From positions 1 to 49,136 of the forward strand of contig NZ_LQPJ01000118.1 in the NCBI RefSeq assembly GCF_002101785.1: a DNA stretch of 49,136 nucleotides, written 5' to 3'. Made by a program: the position numbers and the translations under genes. Positions within the stretch are counted from its first letter, which is position 1; every line of letters begins with the position of its first letter. Below the pieces are notes generated by a model. That model searched no databases. It had not been told where the DNA came from and was given only the letters and a program-made list of their open reading frames with translations. The stretch comes from Mycobacterium palustre. GTDB taxonomy: Bacteria > Actinomycetota > Actinomycetes > Mycobacteriales > Mycobacteriaceae. Below are positions 36,128 through 45,614 of this stretch, piece after piece.

Positions 36128-37212
36128 TCCGCCGCGGCCAGCGCCGCGGGACCGTATTTCCTTTCGATCAGCGTCCACGGATCGGCGTAGCGGCCCCGCC
36201 CCTCCGCTCGGCGCTGCAGCTTCAGCACCGCGCGCATGATCGGTCGCAACAGCGGGCCCAGCACGCGGAGCACCGGACGCAGGTGCGCCTGCGATGCGGC
36301 GATCCAGGCCACCGTCTCGTCCCAGTCGTGCTCTTGAAAGTCAAGCAGCGCTTGCGATTCGGTGGTGTCGAACCACCCCGTGAAGCTCCAGCCGCGATCG
36401 TCGCCGGGGTCACCCGGCAGGCTCGCCGACGGTCCGAGGCGACCCAGGCCGAGGCCGGCCATCACGTCGTCCTCGAGGTCGCGCTGCAGCTTGACGTAGG
36501 TTTCGTTGCCGCCGACGAGCAGGACCTTGCCGGCGATCGCGGCCGCGCGGTCGACGGCGTTGGCGAACGCCAGCGCCACGTCCCGCGCGTCCACCGCGTG
36601 GATGCGGTTGTCGCCGGGCATCGAGCGCATCAGCAGCAAGTAGTCGGCGTTGAAGTTCGCCTGGGTGTCGGGCGAAATGATCCCGCCCAATCGCAACAGC
36701 GCAAAGGGCAGGCCGCTGGCGCGGATCGCCTGCTCGGCAAGCACTTTGTCTTCGCCGTACTGGTCGATGGGCCGCACGGGGGTTTCCGGGGTGATCCGCT
36801 CCGGGTGGCGGTACGGGTTGCGCGACCCGTAGACGGCGGCGCTGGATGCCATCACGAAAAACGGCGGGCGCGGCAGTTCGGTGGCCGCGGACAGCAGGTT
36901 TTCGGTGCCGCCCACGTTTACGCGCCGGGCCAGACCCGGGTTTCGATACGACGGCGGTGAGACGATGGCGGCCAAATGAATGATCGCCTCGGGCCGATGG
37001 GCGACGACGACGTCGCGCACGGCATCGGCATCCAACAGATCGACATAGGCCGGAATCAGCCGCTCGGAGCGCAGCTCTTGCTGGGCGGCAACGGTTTTGT
37101 CGGTACGGAGGTCCATCGCGACGACGGTTCGTCCCCGCTCCAGCAGGAGCTGCGTGCACCGCTTGCCGACCTGGCCGAACGCGCCGGTGATCAAGATGGT
37201 GGCTACGGTCAT
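36124..37212 (-). CDS. NAD-dependent epimerase/dehydratase family protein
   Basis: 362 residues from ATG 37212 (MTVATILITGAFGQVG); the frame is open 15 codons further, but the Rossmann start fits here. The nucleotide motif is GAFGQVG, then HLAAIVSPPSYRNP and MASSAAVYGSRNP. The catalytic pair lies in YGEDKVLAEQ (Tyr-x3-Lys). The C-terminal 60 residues are an extra helical tail rich in Arg and Leu. It probably epimerises or dehydrates a sugar nucleotide or related substrate. It follows a frameshifted SnoaL-like gene by 7 nt. Confidence 0.86.
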   Translation of the reverse strand: MTVATILITGAFGQVGKRCTQLLLERGRTVVAMDLRTDKTVAAQQELRSERLIPAYVDLLDADAVRDVVVAHRPEAIIHLAAIVSPPSYRNPGLARRVNVGGTENLLSAATELPRPPFFVMASSAAVYGSRNPYRHPERITPETPVRPIDQYGEDKVLAEQAIRASGLPFALLRLGGIISPDTQANFNADYLLLMRSMPGDNRIHAVDARDVALAFANAVDRAAAIAGKVLLVGGNETYVKLQRDLEDDVMAGLGLGRLGPSASLPGDPGDDRGWSFTGWFDTTESQALLDFQEHDWDETVAWIAASQAHLRPVLRVLGPLLRPIMRAVLKLQRRAEGRGRYADPWTLIERKYGPAALAAAD

Positions 37213-37219
37213 CGGTGCC

Positions 37220-37746
37220 TCACCGCTCCAAGAACCGGGTGGCGAGCTTGCCGGCAACCCGCCGGATGCGCTTGGAGATGTAGAGCGAGCACACCGGCGT
37301 GACGATGTCCTCGCGCAGCCGGGTTAGCTTGGAGCTCTTGATGAGCCACTGGCCGGCGACGTTCTCGTAGGTCTCGTGATAGTGGCCGTACCCGACCAGG
37401 GTCACCCCGGGCCCGAACCGGACGACGTCTTGCAGGGCCCACACGCCGCGCGCCGTGGTCGCCGACGTCAGTTCGATCTCGGGCGCGTGCACCTGGTGGG
37501 CCGTGGCCTGTGCCGCCCGATTCCCCTGCGGGTGAACGCGACGAAGTCGTCGGCGCCGATGATCAGCTTGCCGCCGGCCTCGGAGGTGTCGCTGACGAAG
37601 TCGTCGGTGAAAAGCGCTCGCCAGGCCGCCCAGTCCTTGGTGTCGAGGTATCGGCAGTAGCGGGCCTTGAGCCGCTTGATGGCCTCGACGGCTAGCAGCG
37701 TGGCGGCGTCGTCGCAGCCGACCAGCTCGCGCGCGGGCTCGGTCAT
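37220..37746 (-). pseudogene. Frameshifted SnoaL/NTF2-like gene
   Basis: From ATG 37746 the first part reads MTEPARELVGCDDAATLLAVE and continues through LKARYCRYLDTKDWAAWRALFTDD, an NTF2-like protein. Near 37515-37530 one G appears to be missing. The rest continues in another frame as QVHAPEIELTSATTARGVWAL and GYGHYHETYENVAGQWLI, ending at 37220. Joined, the parts give about 175 residues, the usual family length. It could be a real mutation or a sequencing/assembly error at a G/C-rich run. In intact form it would form an operon with the epimerase downstream. Confidence 0.82.
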
Positions 37747-38021
37747 CACCGCTCGATTCTCGCGTGACACTTCACGCCGAAACTGTAACTCGTCACCCTT
37801 GAAGTAGACGATCCGGTGAATCGTGGCCGGCAGCGCACCGGCGCGGGCCCGCCATGTTGGCCCACTCCGGACGGGTCCTGCCGCGCCTGGTGTCGGCGGC
37901 GGGGGTGGGGGGGTTCGGCCTGTACAGCCGCCCACCGGTGCTGTACAGTCGCCCAGCACGAGTTCGACCTTCGGACAGCGAGGCAATCGGCGATGACGCG
38001 CAGCGGAATTCGGGGCCGCCG
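37747..38021. other. Intergenic region between the SnoaL-like and acyl-CoA dehydrogenase genes
   Basis: It contains a G-rich tract with a run of seven G (37907-37913) and, 7 bp further on, two CTGTACAG sites. It probably holds divergent promoters. Open frames in it are not conserved-looking. Confidence 0.5.
37920..37955. promoter_or_regulatory. Two CTGTACAG palindromes in a 21-bp direct repeat
   Basis: CTGTACAG occurs at 37920-37927 and again at 37941-37948. Each is followed by CGCCCA after one variable base, so 14 of 15 bases repeat. The 21-bp period puts the sites on the same face of the helix, two turns apart. They lie 74-102 bp upstream of the acyl-CoA dehydrogenase start. A dimeric repressor site is likely; the regulator is unknown. 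Confidence 0.6.
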
Positions 38022-39278
38022 GTGACTGCTCAGTCGGTCGAGACCGTGGCGGATTTCCGCGACCGGGCCCGCGCCTGGTTGGCGGCGAACCTGCCGCGGC
38101 TCGACTCCGGGAACGCCATGCCCCTCCAGCGCGACGACATCGCGTCCTGGCGGCGCGCCCGGGAACTGCAAAAGAAGTTGTACGACGGCGGATTCGCCGG
38201 AATCTGCTTTCCGCGTGAGTACGGCGGGCTCGGGCTGGGCTACGAGTACAAGAAGGCTTTCGACGCCGAGGCGCAGGCCTACGAGATGCCGCTGCTGCTC
38301 AACGTGCCGTCGTTCGCCATCTGCTGCGCGACCATCCTCGACATGGGCAGCGAGGAACAAAAGCGCCGCCACATCCGGGCCGCCCTGCGGGGCGAGGAAG
38401 TGCTCGTCCAGCTGCTGTCCGAACCCAGCGGCGGCTCGGACCTCGCCGGGGTGATCACCCGTGCCGACCGGCGCGGCGGACGGTGGATCATCAACGGCGC
38501 CAAGACATGGAGCACCTGGGCGTTCGCCGCCGACTATGGATTGTGCCTGGCCCGAACCGACTGGGACGCACCCAAACACAACGGCCTGACCATGTTTCTG
38601 CTGCCGCTGCGGCACCGCGGCGTGACGATCAACCGGATCCGGCAGGTCAACGGCTCGGTCGAGTTCTGCGAAGAGTTCTTCGACGACGTCGACGTGGGCG
38701 ACGACGCGGTCGTCGGCGAACCCGGCAAGGGCTGGGACGTGGCCTCCCGGCAGCTCTACCACGAGCGCCGCACCATGGGCGACGGCTCGGAGTACACCAG
38801 CGGACCGGGTATCGCTGAGGCGCAAGACATTTCGATCGACCTGATCGCGTTGGTGGACAGCACCGGTCAAGGTGCGAGCGAACGAGTCCGGGAAATGGTC
38901 GGCCGCGCCCTGGTCCATCGGGCGGTGCACGGGCAGCTCAGCGAGCACGTCTACCACGCGGTGGCCAGCGGATCGCTGCCGCCTGCGGCGGGATCGATCA
39001 TCCGGCTGGGCATGGCCGAGGTGCACGACGTCGAGACCGACGCCGCATACGCCGTCGCCGGCCCGGCGGGCGTGGTTGAGAACGACGCGGGGCTGCTCGG
39101 CGTCGGCACGCGCTACCTCGGCCGGCAGATCGCCAGCATCGGCGGCGGGACGACCGAGATGGCGCGCAACGTGATCGGCGAGCGGGTCCTGAACTTTCCC
39201 CGTGAGTACGCCGCCGACCGCGGCGTACCGTTCAACCGGGTGCGTCGAAACAGAGCGGAAGAGGGTGGCCGCGGGTGA
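38022..39278 (+). CDS. Acyl-CoA dehydrogenase
   Basis: 418 residues from GTG 38022 (TAQSVETVADFRDRARAWL); the open frame extends to 37854 but that part is promoter-like and not family sequence. Motifs are GFAGICFPREYGGLGLG, LLSEPSGGSDLAG, GAKTWSTWAFAADYGL and the C-terminal SIGGGTTEMARNVIGERVL. It is a mycobacterial FadE of the long-chain/steroid-like branch. It oxidises an acyl-CoA with FAD. It overlaps the following gene by 4 nt (GTGA), and a pair of CTGTACAG sites lies upstream. Confidence 0.9.
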   Translation: MTAQSVETVADFRDRARAWLAANLPRLDSGNAMPLQRDDIASWRRARELQKKLYDGGFAGICFPREYGGLGLGYEYKKAFDAEAQAYEMPLLLNVPSFAICCATILDMGSEEQKRRHIRAALRGEEVLVQLLSEPSGGSDLAGVITRADRRGGRWIINGAKTWSTWAFAADYGLCLARTDWDAPKHNGLTMFLLPLRHRGVTINRIRQVNGSVEFCEEFFDDVDVGDDAVVGEPGKGWDVASRQLYHERRTMGDGSEYTSGPGIAEAQDISIDLIALVDSTGQGASERVREMVGRALVHRAVHGQLSEHVYHAVASGSLPPAAGSIIRLGMAEVHDVETDAAYAVAGPAGVVENDAGLLGVGTRYLGRQIASIGGGTTEMARNVIGERVLNFPREYAADRGVPFNRVRRNRAEEGGRG

Positions 39279-40162
39279 GCGAAAAGCTGCGTGACATAAG
39301 GGAGTTGGCCAAGGACGCCGACGCCTACCGCGACGAGCTGTTCCGACGCTGGACCGGGCTGCTCAGCTACCGCTACATCGGCCGCAATCATTCGTCGATG
39401 AATCTCGGCGAGGCCGATGACACCGTCGTCATCCGCCGCGACATGCGCAACGAGGCGGGCGGCATCATGGTGGCGCCGCTGGCGATCGCGTCGCCGGAAG
39501 GATGCCAGACCGACATGGTCGCGGTGCCCAATCCCGTCATCGCGTCGGTGCAGATCGTCGACCCCGGCCACGACGTCAGCAGGGTCGAGATCGTCGGTTC
39601 GGGCATCGTGCACCAGGGCCGCACCATGGGCTACGGGCGGTGCACGATCGTCGACGCCGACAACCCGGACCGGGTCATCGCGTTCAACGAGGGCCAGGGG
39701 GCGATCATCGGTATCCCTCCGGAAGGCCTTGACCGGATGGACGTTTCGGGCACCGAGCTGGTGATCGAGGACTCCGCGGACCTGCCGCCGCTGTGGCAAG
39801 CCTTCGGTGCCAGCAAGCGCGCCGACGGCCATTGGGTGCTGCCCGCGCTGAGCGCCGAACTCGCCTCACCCGACGCCGCGTTGCACATCGGACCCCAGCA
39901 CGTCGTCCTGGAGACCGCGGCCACGGACCTGGCCGCGGCGGTTGCGGGAACCCGCAAGCTGCAGGTGATCAGCTGGCACGTCATGTTCATGTCCCGCGGC
40001 AAGGTAGGACCCTTCCGGGTGGAGGGCAGTGCGCACCTCGCCGGTCCGCGGGGTGGGACCGGACGCGTCGGCGTGCGCATGCTTTTGCACGACGAGGGCA
40101 ACGCGGACAAGGCCGTCACGTCCGCCGCGGCGATCTTCGACGTCGCGAAAAACCAAAAGTGA
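39275..40162 (+). CDS. Hotdog-fold/thioesterase-like protein
   Basis: 295 residues from GTG 39275, overlapping the acyl-CoA dehydrogenase stop. Residues 50-160 (GGIMVAPLAIASPEG, VSRVEIVGSGIVHQGRTMGYGRCTIVDAD) resemble the PaaI-type hotdog fold. The second half (VLETAATDLAAAVAGTRKLQVISWHVMFMSRG and VGVRMLLHDEG) looks like a second copy. A double hotdog acting on the CoA product of the coupled dehydrogenase is plausible; no catalytic residue can be assigned. Confidence 0.7.
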   Translation: MSEKLRDIRELAKDADAYRDELFRRWTGLLSYRYIGRNHSSMNLGEADDTVVIRRDMRNEAGGIMVAPLAIASPEGCQTDMVAVPNPVIASVQIVDPGHDVSRVEIVGSGIVHQGRTMGYGRCTIVDADNPDRVIAFNEGQGAIIGIPPEGLDRMDVSGTELVIEDSADLPPLWQAFGASKRADGHWVLPALSAELASPDAALHIGPQHVVLETAATDLAAAVAGTRKLQVISWHVMFMSRGKVGPFRVEGSAHLAGPRGGTGRVGVRMLLHDEGNADKAVTSAAAIFDVAKNQK

Positions 40163-40237
40163 GCGGCGGGTTGACTTTTCGTGTCGCCAATTCGAAAACG
40201 CCGCGGACAAAGGCCTTTCATCGTTTAACCCCCGCGA

Positions 40238-40253
40238 CCCCATGTCGATGGGG
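40238..40253 (+). terminator. Hairpin downstream of the hotdog gene
   Basis: CCCCAT-GTCG-ATGGGG is a perfect 6-bp stem with a tetraloop. It sits 75 nt after the stop and inside a wider inverted repeat, AACCCCC/GGGGGTT (40227-40256). No T-run follows. Confidence 0.4.
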
Positions 40254-40288
40254 GTTGGGCCCACCGCGCCACCCTCGGTAGCCCGGGG

Positions 40289-40477
40289 TTGACGGTGCGG
40301 GCGGCGCACGTGATGTGCCAAGACCTCGACGCCGGTTACACCGAGAAGGACGAGTCGGACCAGCTGACCGGGGCGCGTCGACTCAATCCGGCGCAGGCCC
40401 AGATGTTCGTCGCCGCGGCCACCGCGGATTACTGCCCGCAATACCATCCCGCGAGCAAGCCGCGCGGCAGCAAGTAA
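40289..40477 (+). pseudogene. DUF732 remnant
   Basis: The sequence CQDLDAGYTEKDESDQLTGA then LNPAQAQMFVAAATADYCPQY matches the C-terminal half of DUF732 secreted proteins, including the two conserved cysteines. The signal peptide and N-terminal half are missing, and only TTG/GTG starts exist. A stop lies in frame at 40226-40228. It is most simply a 5'-truncated relic, though translation of a short 62-residue form cannot be excluded. Confidence 0.6.
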
Positions 40478-40505
40478 GCCCTGTTCATCCATCTGCCGCG
40501 TATGT

Positions 40506-40532
40506 ATCGTGCTAACGACCTACGGGCACGAT
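40506..40532 (+). promoter_or_regulatory. Inverted repeat upstream of fabG3
   Basis: ATCGTGC (40506-40512) and GCACGAT (40526-40532) form a perfect 7-bp inverted repeat with a 13-nt spacer. It ends directly before the GGGAGAG ribosome site of fabG3. It could be an operator or an mRNA hairpin affecting ribosome access. Confidence 0.45.
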
Positions 40533-40544
40533 GGGAGAGCAGCG

Positions 40545-41327
40545 GTGGCGGAACGGTTGGCGGGCAAGGTCGCGCTGGTTAGCGGCGGTGCGCGGGGGAT
40601 GGGTGCCTCGCACGTGCGGGCGATGGTGGCCGAGGGAGCCAAGGTCGTGTTCGGCGACATCCTCGACGACGAGGGCGAAGCGGTGGCGGCCGAGGTCGGC
40701 GACCCCGCCCGGTACCTGCACCTCGACGTCACCAAGCCCGAGGACTGGGACGCGGCCGTCGCCACCGCGCTCGCGGAGTTCGGCCGCATCGACGTGCTGG
40801 TGAACAACGCCGGCATCATCAACATCGGCACGCTGGAGGACTACGCCCTCTCGGAATGGCAGCGCATCCTCGACATCAACCTGACCGGGGTTTTTCTCGG
40901 CATCCGCGCCGTGGTGAAGCCGATGAAGGAAGCCGGCCGGGGCTCGATCATCAACATCTCGTCGATCGAGGGCATGGCCGGCACGATCGCCTGCCACGGT
41001 TACACCGCAACCAAATTCGGCGTCCGGGGATTGACGAAGTCGGCGGCGCTGGAGCTCGGTCCGAGCGGGATCCGGGTGAACTCGATCCACCCGGGGCTCA
41101 TCAAGACGCCGATGACCAGCTGGGTGCCCGAGGACATCTTCCAAAGCGCTTTGGGCCGCGCCGCCGAACCGCAGGAGGTCTCCAACCTGGTCGTGTACCT
41201 GGCCAGCGACGAGTCCAGCTACTCGACCGGCTCGGAGTTCGTCGTGGACGGCGGCACCACCGCCGGCCTGGCGCACAAGGACTTCTCCGCGGTCGACGTC
41301 GACCAGCAACCCGAGTGGGTCACCTGA
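40545..41327 (+). CDS. fabG3: Short-chain dehydrogenase FabG3 (Rv2002-like, 20-beta-hydroxysteroid dehydrogenase)
   Basis: 260 residues from GTG 40545, the same length as M. tuberculosis Rv2002 and near-identical in long stretches from memory. GGARGMG is the cofactor loop, NNAG follows, the catalytic Ser is in INISSIEGM and the Tyr-x3-Lys pair is in YTATKFG. The end is SSYSTGSEFVVDGG. The enzyme oxidises or reduces hydroxysteroids with NAD(H). GGGAG lies 8 nt before the start. The Rv2002 locus in M. tuberculosis is some 40 genes away from pncA, so the region has been rearranged relative to that genome. Confidence 0.93.
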   Translation: MAERLAGKVALVSGGARGMGASHVRAMVAEGAKVVFGDILDDEGEAVAAEVGDPARYLHLDVTKPEDWDAAVATALAEFGRIDVLVNNAGIINIGTLEDYALSEWQRILDINLTGVFLGIRAVVKPMKEAGRGSIINISSIEGMAGTIACHGYTATKFGVRGLTKSAALELGPSGIRVNSIHPGLIKTPMTSWVPEDIFQSALGRAAEPQEVSNLVVYLASDESSYSTGSEFVVDGGTTAGLAHKDFSAVDVDQQPEWVT

Positions 41328-41443
41328 TCCCTAGGCACCATCTTCTAGGCGCCAGACGCCGAGACTGCGTGCAGCGCTACAAAATCGCCGACGAACACGC
41401 GTTGTGCGCAGGTTCGAAGCACACCAGCGGGCTCTCGACGGCG

Positions 41444-44347
41444 TCAGGGCACGGCCGCCGCCAGTGACTCCCGCTTCTCGGCCGGCGTGGGCCACGGCGA
41501 GGGCACCGGGCGTTGCCGCACCCGTTGCGGCCACCAGAACCACTTGCCCAGCAGCGCGGCGATCGACGGGGTCATCAACGACCGCACGACCAGGGTGTCG
41601 AAGAGCAGGCCCAGGCCGATGGTGGTGCCGACCTGACCGATCACGATCAGCTGGCTGACCGCCATCGTCATCATCGTGAACGCGAACACCAGCCCCGCCG
41701 ACGTGACCACGGATCCGGTGCCACCCATCGCCCGGATGATGCCGGTGTTGAGGCCCGCGTGGATCTCTTCCTTGAACCGCGACACCAGCAGCAGGTTGTA
41801 GTCGGCACCCACCGCGAGCAGGATGATGACCGACATCGCCAGCACCATCCAGTGCAGTTCGATGCCGATGATGTGCTGCCAGATCAGCACGGACAGCCCG
41901 AAGGACGCGCCCAGCGAGATCAACACGGTGCCCACGATCACCGCCGATGCCACGACGCTTCGCGTGATGATCAGCATGATGATGAAAATCAGGCACAGCG
42001 AGGCGATCCCGGCGATCAGCAGGTCGTAGTTGCTGCCGTCCTGCATGTCCTTGTAGGTGGCCGCGGTGCCCCCGAGGTAAATCGTGGAGCCCTCCAGCGG
42101 TGTGCCCTTGAGCGCTTCGTAGGTCGCCTTCTTGATCGCGTCGATATGCGAAATGCCTTCCGGCGTCATCGGATCACCGTCGTGGCTGATGATGAACCGC
42201 ACCGCGTGACCGTCGGGCGGCAGGAAGTTTTTCATGCCCTTCTTGAACTCGGGGTTGTTGAACGTTTCCGGCGGCAGGTAGAACGAGTCGTCGTTCTTGG
42301 ACGCGTCGAACGCCTTGCCCATCGCGCTGGCGTTCTTCTGGGCCTCGTTCTGCTGATCCTGCAGACCCTTTTGGGTCGAATACATCGTCAGCATCGTCGT
42401 TTTCATGGATTTCATGTTTTCGATCATCGACGGCATCAGCGCCACCATCTGGGGCATCAGCGCGTCGAGGTGATCCATGACGGGCAGCAGGCTCTGGATG
42501 TCGTCGGTCATCGTGTCGACGCCGTCGAGGGCGTCGAACACCGACCGCAGCGACCAGCACACCGGGATGTCGTAGCAGTGCTTCTCCCAGTAGAAGTAGC
42601 TGCGGATGGGCCGGAAGAAGTCCTCGAAATCGGCCATGTGGTCGCGTAGTTCCTGGACGTCGATGGTCATCTCGTGCATCTTCTTGACCATGACGTGCAT
42701 GCTGTCGGCCATCTGGGTGGTGATGCTCTGCATCTTTTCCATGCTGTCGATGGTCGTCTGCATCATGTCGGCCTGCTTGAGCATGTCGGCCATCTGATCC
42801 TGCTGGTACTTCTGATTCATCTGCTGGCTGACGCCCTGCATGCTGATCTGGAACGGGATCGAGGTGTGCTCGATCGGCGTGCCCTGCGGGCGGGTGATGG
42901 CCTGCACGCGTCCGATTCCCGGCACCCGGAAGATCGCCTTGGCAACCTTGTCGATCACCAGGAAGTCCGCGGAATTGCGCAGATCGTGATCGCTTTCGAT
43001 CATCAACAACTCGGGATTCATCCGCGCCTTCGAGAAGTGCCGGTCGGCGGCCGCGTAGCCCTCGTTGGCCGGCAGGTCCGCGGGCAGGTACCGGCGGTCG
43101 TTGTAGTTGGTCCGGTACCCGGGCAGGGTCAACAGACCGACGAGCGCGATCGCGATCGTCATGATCAGGATGGGGCCTGGCCATCGGACCACGGCGGCGC
43201 CGATCTTGCGCCAACCGCGGATGCGCTGGGCGCGCCTGGGCTCGAGCGTCCGGCCGAACCGGGAGGCCACCGAGATCACCGCGGGCCCCAGTGTCAACGC
43301 CGCGCCCACCACGACCACCATGCCGATGGCCAACGGGATCCCCAGCGTCTGGAAGTACGGCAGGTTGGTGAAGTGCAGGCAGAACGTCGCGCCCGCAATT
43401 GTCATGCCCGACCCGAGGACGACGTGCGCGGTGCCGCCGAACATGGTGTAGTAGGCGTCTTCTCGCGATTCGCCCACCGCGCGGGCCTCCTGATATCGGC
43501 CGATCAGGAAGATCGCATAGTCGGTGGCGGCCGCGATCGCCAGCGTGACCAACAGGTTCGTGGCGAAGGTGGAGAGGCCGATGATGTTGTAGTAGCCGAG
43601 GAAGGCGACCGCGCCGCGGGCGGCCGACAACTCGAGCACCACCATCACCAGCGTCAGCAGCACCGTGACGATCGAGCGGTACACCATCAGCAGCATCGCG
43701 ATGATCACGATGAACGTGACGGTGGTGATCACCTGCAGGCTGCGGTCACCGGCCAGGTGCTGATCGGCTTGCAGCGCGGCGGGTCCGGTGACGTAGGTCT
43801 TGACCTCGTTGGGCGGGGGCACGCTCTTGACGATCTTCTGGACGGCCTCCACCGACTCGTTGGCCAGCGCCTCGCCCTGGTTACCGGCGAGGTAGACCTG
43901 GACGTAGGCGGCCTTGCCGTCGTTGCTTTGGACGCCGGCCCCGCTGAGTGGGTCGCTCCACATGTCCTGGACGTGCTCGACGTGCTTGGTGTCCGCGTCG
44001 AGCTTTTTGACGATCTGGTCGTAGTAGGCGTGGGCGTCGGCGCCGAGCGGATTTTGACCCTCCAGCACGATCATCACCGAGCTGTTGGACTTGTACTCGC
44101 CGAACACCTCGCCCACGTGCTTGGTCGCGATGACCGATTGGGCGTCGTCGGGGCTCATCGAAACCGAGCGCATCTGGCCGACCGTGTCCAGCTGCGGCAC
44201 AATCACATTGAGCACGGCGATGAGCGCGATCCAGCCGATGACGATCGGCACCGCGAACGTGCGGATGAATCGCGGTAGCGCCGGCCGCGCCGCGTGCTTG
44301 GCGATCGGCAGGGCGTCGGTGCGGGCGTCGTCGTAGCTTGCGCTCAT
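41444..44347 (-). CDS. MmpL family RND transporter (MmpL4/5-like)
   Basis: 967 residues from ATG 44347, overlapping the mmpS stop (ATGA). It has the twelve-helix RND layout. The proton-relay Asp-Tyr pairs are [17 protein letters not shown] in helix 4 and [17 protein letters not shown] in helix 10. Between helices 7 and 8 is a long Met-rich coiled coil ([20 protein letters not shown] and onward) containing a CYDIPVCW cysteine pair. That insert is typical of the MmpL4/MmpL5 group, which with MmpS exports siderophores and small drugs; other members of the group export lipids. The length equals MmpL4, but I do not assign a number. It is controlled with mmpS by the nearby TetR protein. Confidence 0.93.
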   Translation of the reverse strand: MSASYDDARTDALPIAKHAARPALPRFIRTFAVPIVIGWIALIAVLNVIVPQLDTVGQMRSVSMSPDDAQSVIATKHVGEVFGEYKSNSSVMIVLEGQNPLGADAHAYYDQIVKKLDADTKHVEHVQDMWSDPLSGAGVQSNDGKAAYVQVYLAGNQGEALANESVEAVQKIVKSVPPPNEVKTYVTGPAALQADQHLAGDRSLQVITTVTFIVIIAMLLMVYRSIVTVLLTLVMVVLELSAARGAVAFLGYYNIIGLSTFATNLLVTLAIAAATDYAIFLIGRYQEARAVGESREDAYYTMFGGTAHVVLGSGMTIAGATFCLHFTNLPYFQTLGIPLAIGMVVVVGAALTLGPAVISVASRFGRTLEPRRAQRIRGWRKIGAAVVRWPGPILIMTIAIALVGLLTLPGYRTNYNDRRYLPADLPANEGYAAADRHFSKARMNPELLMIESDHDLRNSADFLVIDKVAKAIFRVPGIGRVQAITRPQGTPIEHTSIPFQISMQGVSQQMNQKYQQDQMADMLKQADMMQTTIDSMEKMQSITTQMADSMHVMVKKMHEMTIDVQELRDHMADFEDFFRPIRSYFYWEKHCYDIPVCWSLRSVFDALDGVDTMTDDIQSLLPVMDHLDALMPQMVALMPSMIENMKSMKTTMLTMYSTQKGLQDQQNEAQKNASAMGKAFDASKNDDSFYLPPETFNNPEFKKGMKNFLPPDGHAVRFIISHDGDPMTPEGISHIDAIKKATYEALKGTPLEGSTIYLGGTAATYKDMQDGSNYDLLIAGIASLCLIFIIMLIITRSVVASAVIVGTVLISLGASFGLSVLIWQHIIGIELHWMVLAMSVIILLAVGADYNLLLVSRFKEEIHAGLNTGIIRAMGGTGSVVTSAGLVFAFTMMTMAVSQLIVIGQVGTTIGLGLLFDTLVVRSLMTPSIAALLGKWFWWPQRVRQRPVPSPWPTPAEKRESLAAAVP

Positions 44348-44778
44348 GCGGATTTCACCAAGCAAAAGGTCAGGGCGTGCACGCCGTTAGTTATGTTCTC
44401 GTCCTTGACTTCGTCATCGACGGTGATGCGGCAACCGAGACGGTCGCCGTCGCTTTGCGCCGAGAGGTTGGGAAACACCGACGGGGCGGTCGTGCTGAGG
44501 ACCAGTGTCCAGGGCAGGGGCGCATTGTCGACCCGCTTCGGGTCGGCGGACAGGTCCAGGTAGTTGACGTTGGCGTGGCTCGCCGAGCCGAAGACCTCGT
44601 ACTTGACCACCTTGGGCTTGAACGGCTTGGAGTCGTCTAGCCGCGAGCTCCGCAACGGCCCCGCGTTCTCCACGACGAAGAACGACTTGATCCGCACCAC
44701 GGCGAAGCCGCCGACCACCACCACCGCCACGATCAGCAGCGGCAGCCACGCATTGCGCACGACCTTCGATAGCTGCAC
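44344..44778 (-). CDS. MmpS family membrane protein
   Basis: 144 residues from GTG 44778, with GGAAAGGA upstream. One membrane helix (about 9-31) is followed by a periplasmic beta domain with [19 protein letters not shown] and two cysteines ([17 protein letters not shown]), as in MmpS4/MmpS5. It is the periplasmic accessory subunit of the MmpL transporter encoded next. Confidence 0.93.
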   Translation of the reverse strand: MQLSKVVRNAWLPLLIVAVVVVGGFAVVRIKSFFVVENAGPLRSSRLDDSKPFKPKVVKYEVFGSASHANVNYLDLSADPKRVDNAPLPWTLVLSTTAPSVFPNLSAQSDGDRLGCRITVDDEVKDENITNGVHALTFCLVKSA

Positions 44779-44994
44779 CTACGTGGAGTCCTTTCCTCGC
44801 GGGTGGTCGCCGCAACTCCGTTGCGCGCCAATGCGTTCGGGAATCGTGGTTACCCACACGTATGCGAAGGTCGGGCGCCGGGCTGCCTGCCGGTGTGCCA
44901 CCGAGCCCCCGTCCGGTCCCACCAGGGCATGATACACCGGCTGCACAGATTGCACTCAATGCAATAAAGTGATGTAGCTAACTGTTTAGGTCGT
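44779..44994. other. Intergenic region carrying the mmpS promoter
   Basis: On the minus strand a TATCAT -10-like box (44929-44934) lies about 150 nt before mmpS. A palindrome at 44949-44965 overlaps where the -35 would be. Nothing else is coding. Confidence 0.5.
44949..44965. promoter_or_regulatory. Operator candidate ATTGCA-N5-TGCAAT upstream of mmpS
   Basis: A perfect palindrome with 6-bp arms is centred 25 bp from the TATCAT box. The core TTGCA-N5-YGCAA recurs in front of the tetR gene, so it is the probable binding site of that regulator. Confidence 0.65.
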
Positions 44995-45612
44995 CTACTT
45001 GGCAAAGACGCTGTTGACAAGCGCGGCGGCGCTTTCGACGTACGGCATCGGCGTGTCGTCGCGATCCTTCGGATTGCCACTGGCCCAGCGTTCGATGCCG
45101 GAACGCACCGCCGTCAATGCCAGCGCGGCGATCAACGCAGGTATCTCGTCCTCGGGCCGCATGGCTTGGCGGCGGGCAACGATATCGGTCAGCTGATTCT
45201 GGAACCGTTCCAGCTCGGCCAAAAACGCCGCCAAGACCGCGGGGCTGCTCTTGGCGAGTTCGAGCATGGCGGCGGCCTGTTCGCGGCGCGGAGGAGTGTC
45301 ACGCAGGTGGTGGGCTGCCAGCGAGATCAGCTCGGCCAGCACCACCCGGTACGGGGCTGGCCCGGCCGCGACGAAATCCTTTGCCAGCTCGGGTGACAGG
45401 TCGGAGGGGCCGTAGGCGATCGCCGACTCTTTGGTGGGAAAGTAGTTGAAGAACGTGCGCGTCGAGATTCCCGCCTCGACACAGATCGCATCGATGGTCA
45501 CCTTGTCGAAGCCGCGTTCCTGGGCCAGCCGCACCGCGGCGTCGCGAATGTCCGCGCTGGTCTGCCGGCGCCGCCGTTCGCGAAGACCCGACTGCTTGAT
45601 CATGCCATCCAT
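44995..45612 (-). CDS. TetR family regulator of the mmpS-mmpL pair
   Basis: 205 residues from ATG 45612 (MDGMIKQSGLRERRRRQ). ATG 45603 is equally possible; the longest frame starts at 45645, but that would put an operator-like palindrome inside the coding sequence. The helix-turn-helix is in VTIDAICVEAGISTRTFFNYFPTKESAI. The C-terminal domain binds an unknown ligand. It lies just upstream of mmpS on the same strand, and a TTGCA-N5-YGCAA site immediately precedes its start, so it probably represses both itself and the exporter. Confidence 0.88.
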   Translation of the reverse strand: MDGMIKQSGLRERRRRQTSADIRDAAVRLAQERGFDKVTIDAICVEAGISTRTFFNYFPTKESAIAYGPSDLSPELAKDFVAAGPAPYRVVLAELISLAAHHLRDTPPRREQAAAMLELAKSSPAVLAAFLAELERFQNQLTDIVARRQAMRPEDEIPALIAALALTAVRSGIERWASGNPKDRDDTPMPYVESAAALVNSVFAK

Positions 45613-45614
45613 AG

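Noticed and set aside
37920..37948. LexA/SOS boxes
   Set aside because: CTGTACAG does not match the mycobacterial SOS box TCGAAC-N4-GTTCGA.
42674..44278. 534-codon plus-strand open frame inside mmpL
   Set aside because: Antisense to well-supported MmpL sequence; full of Val/His/Asp repeats typical of shadow frames.
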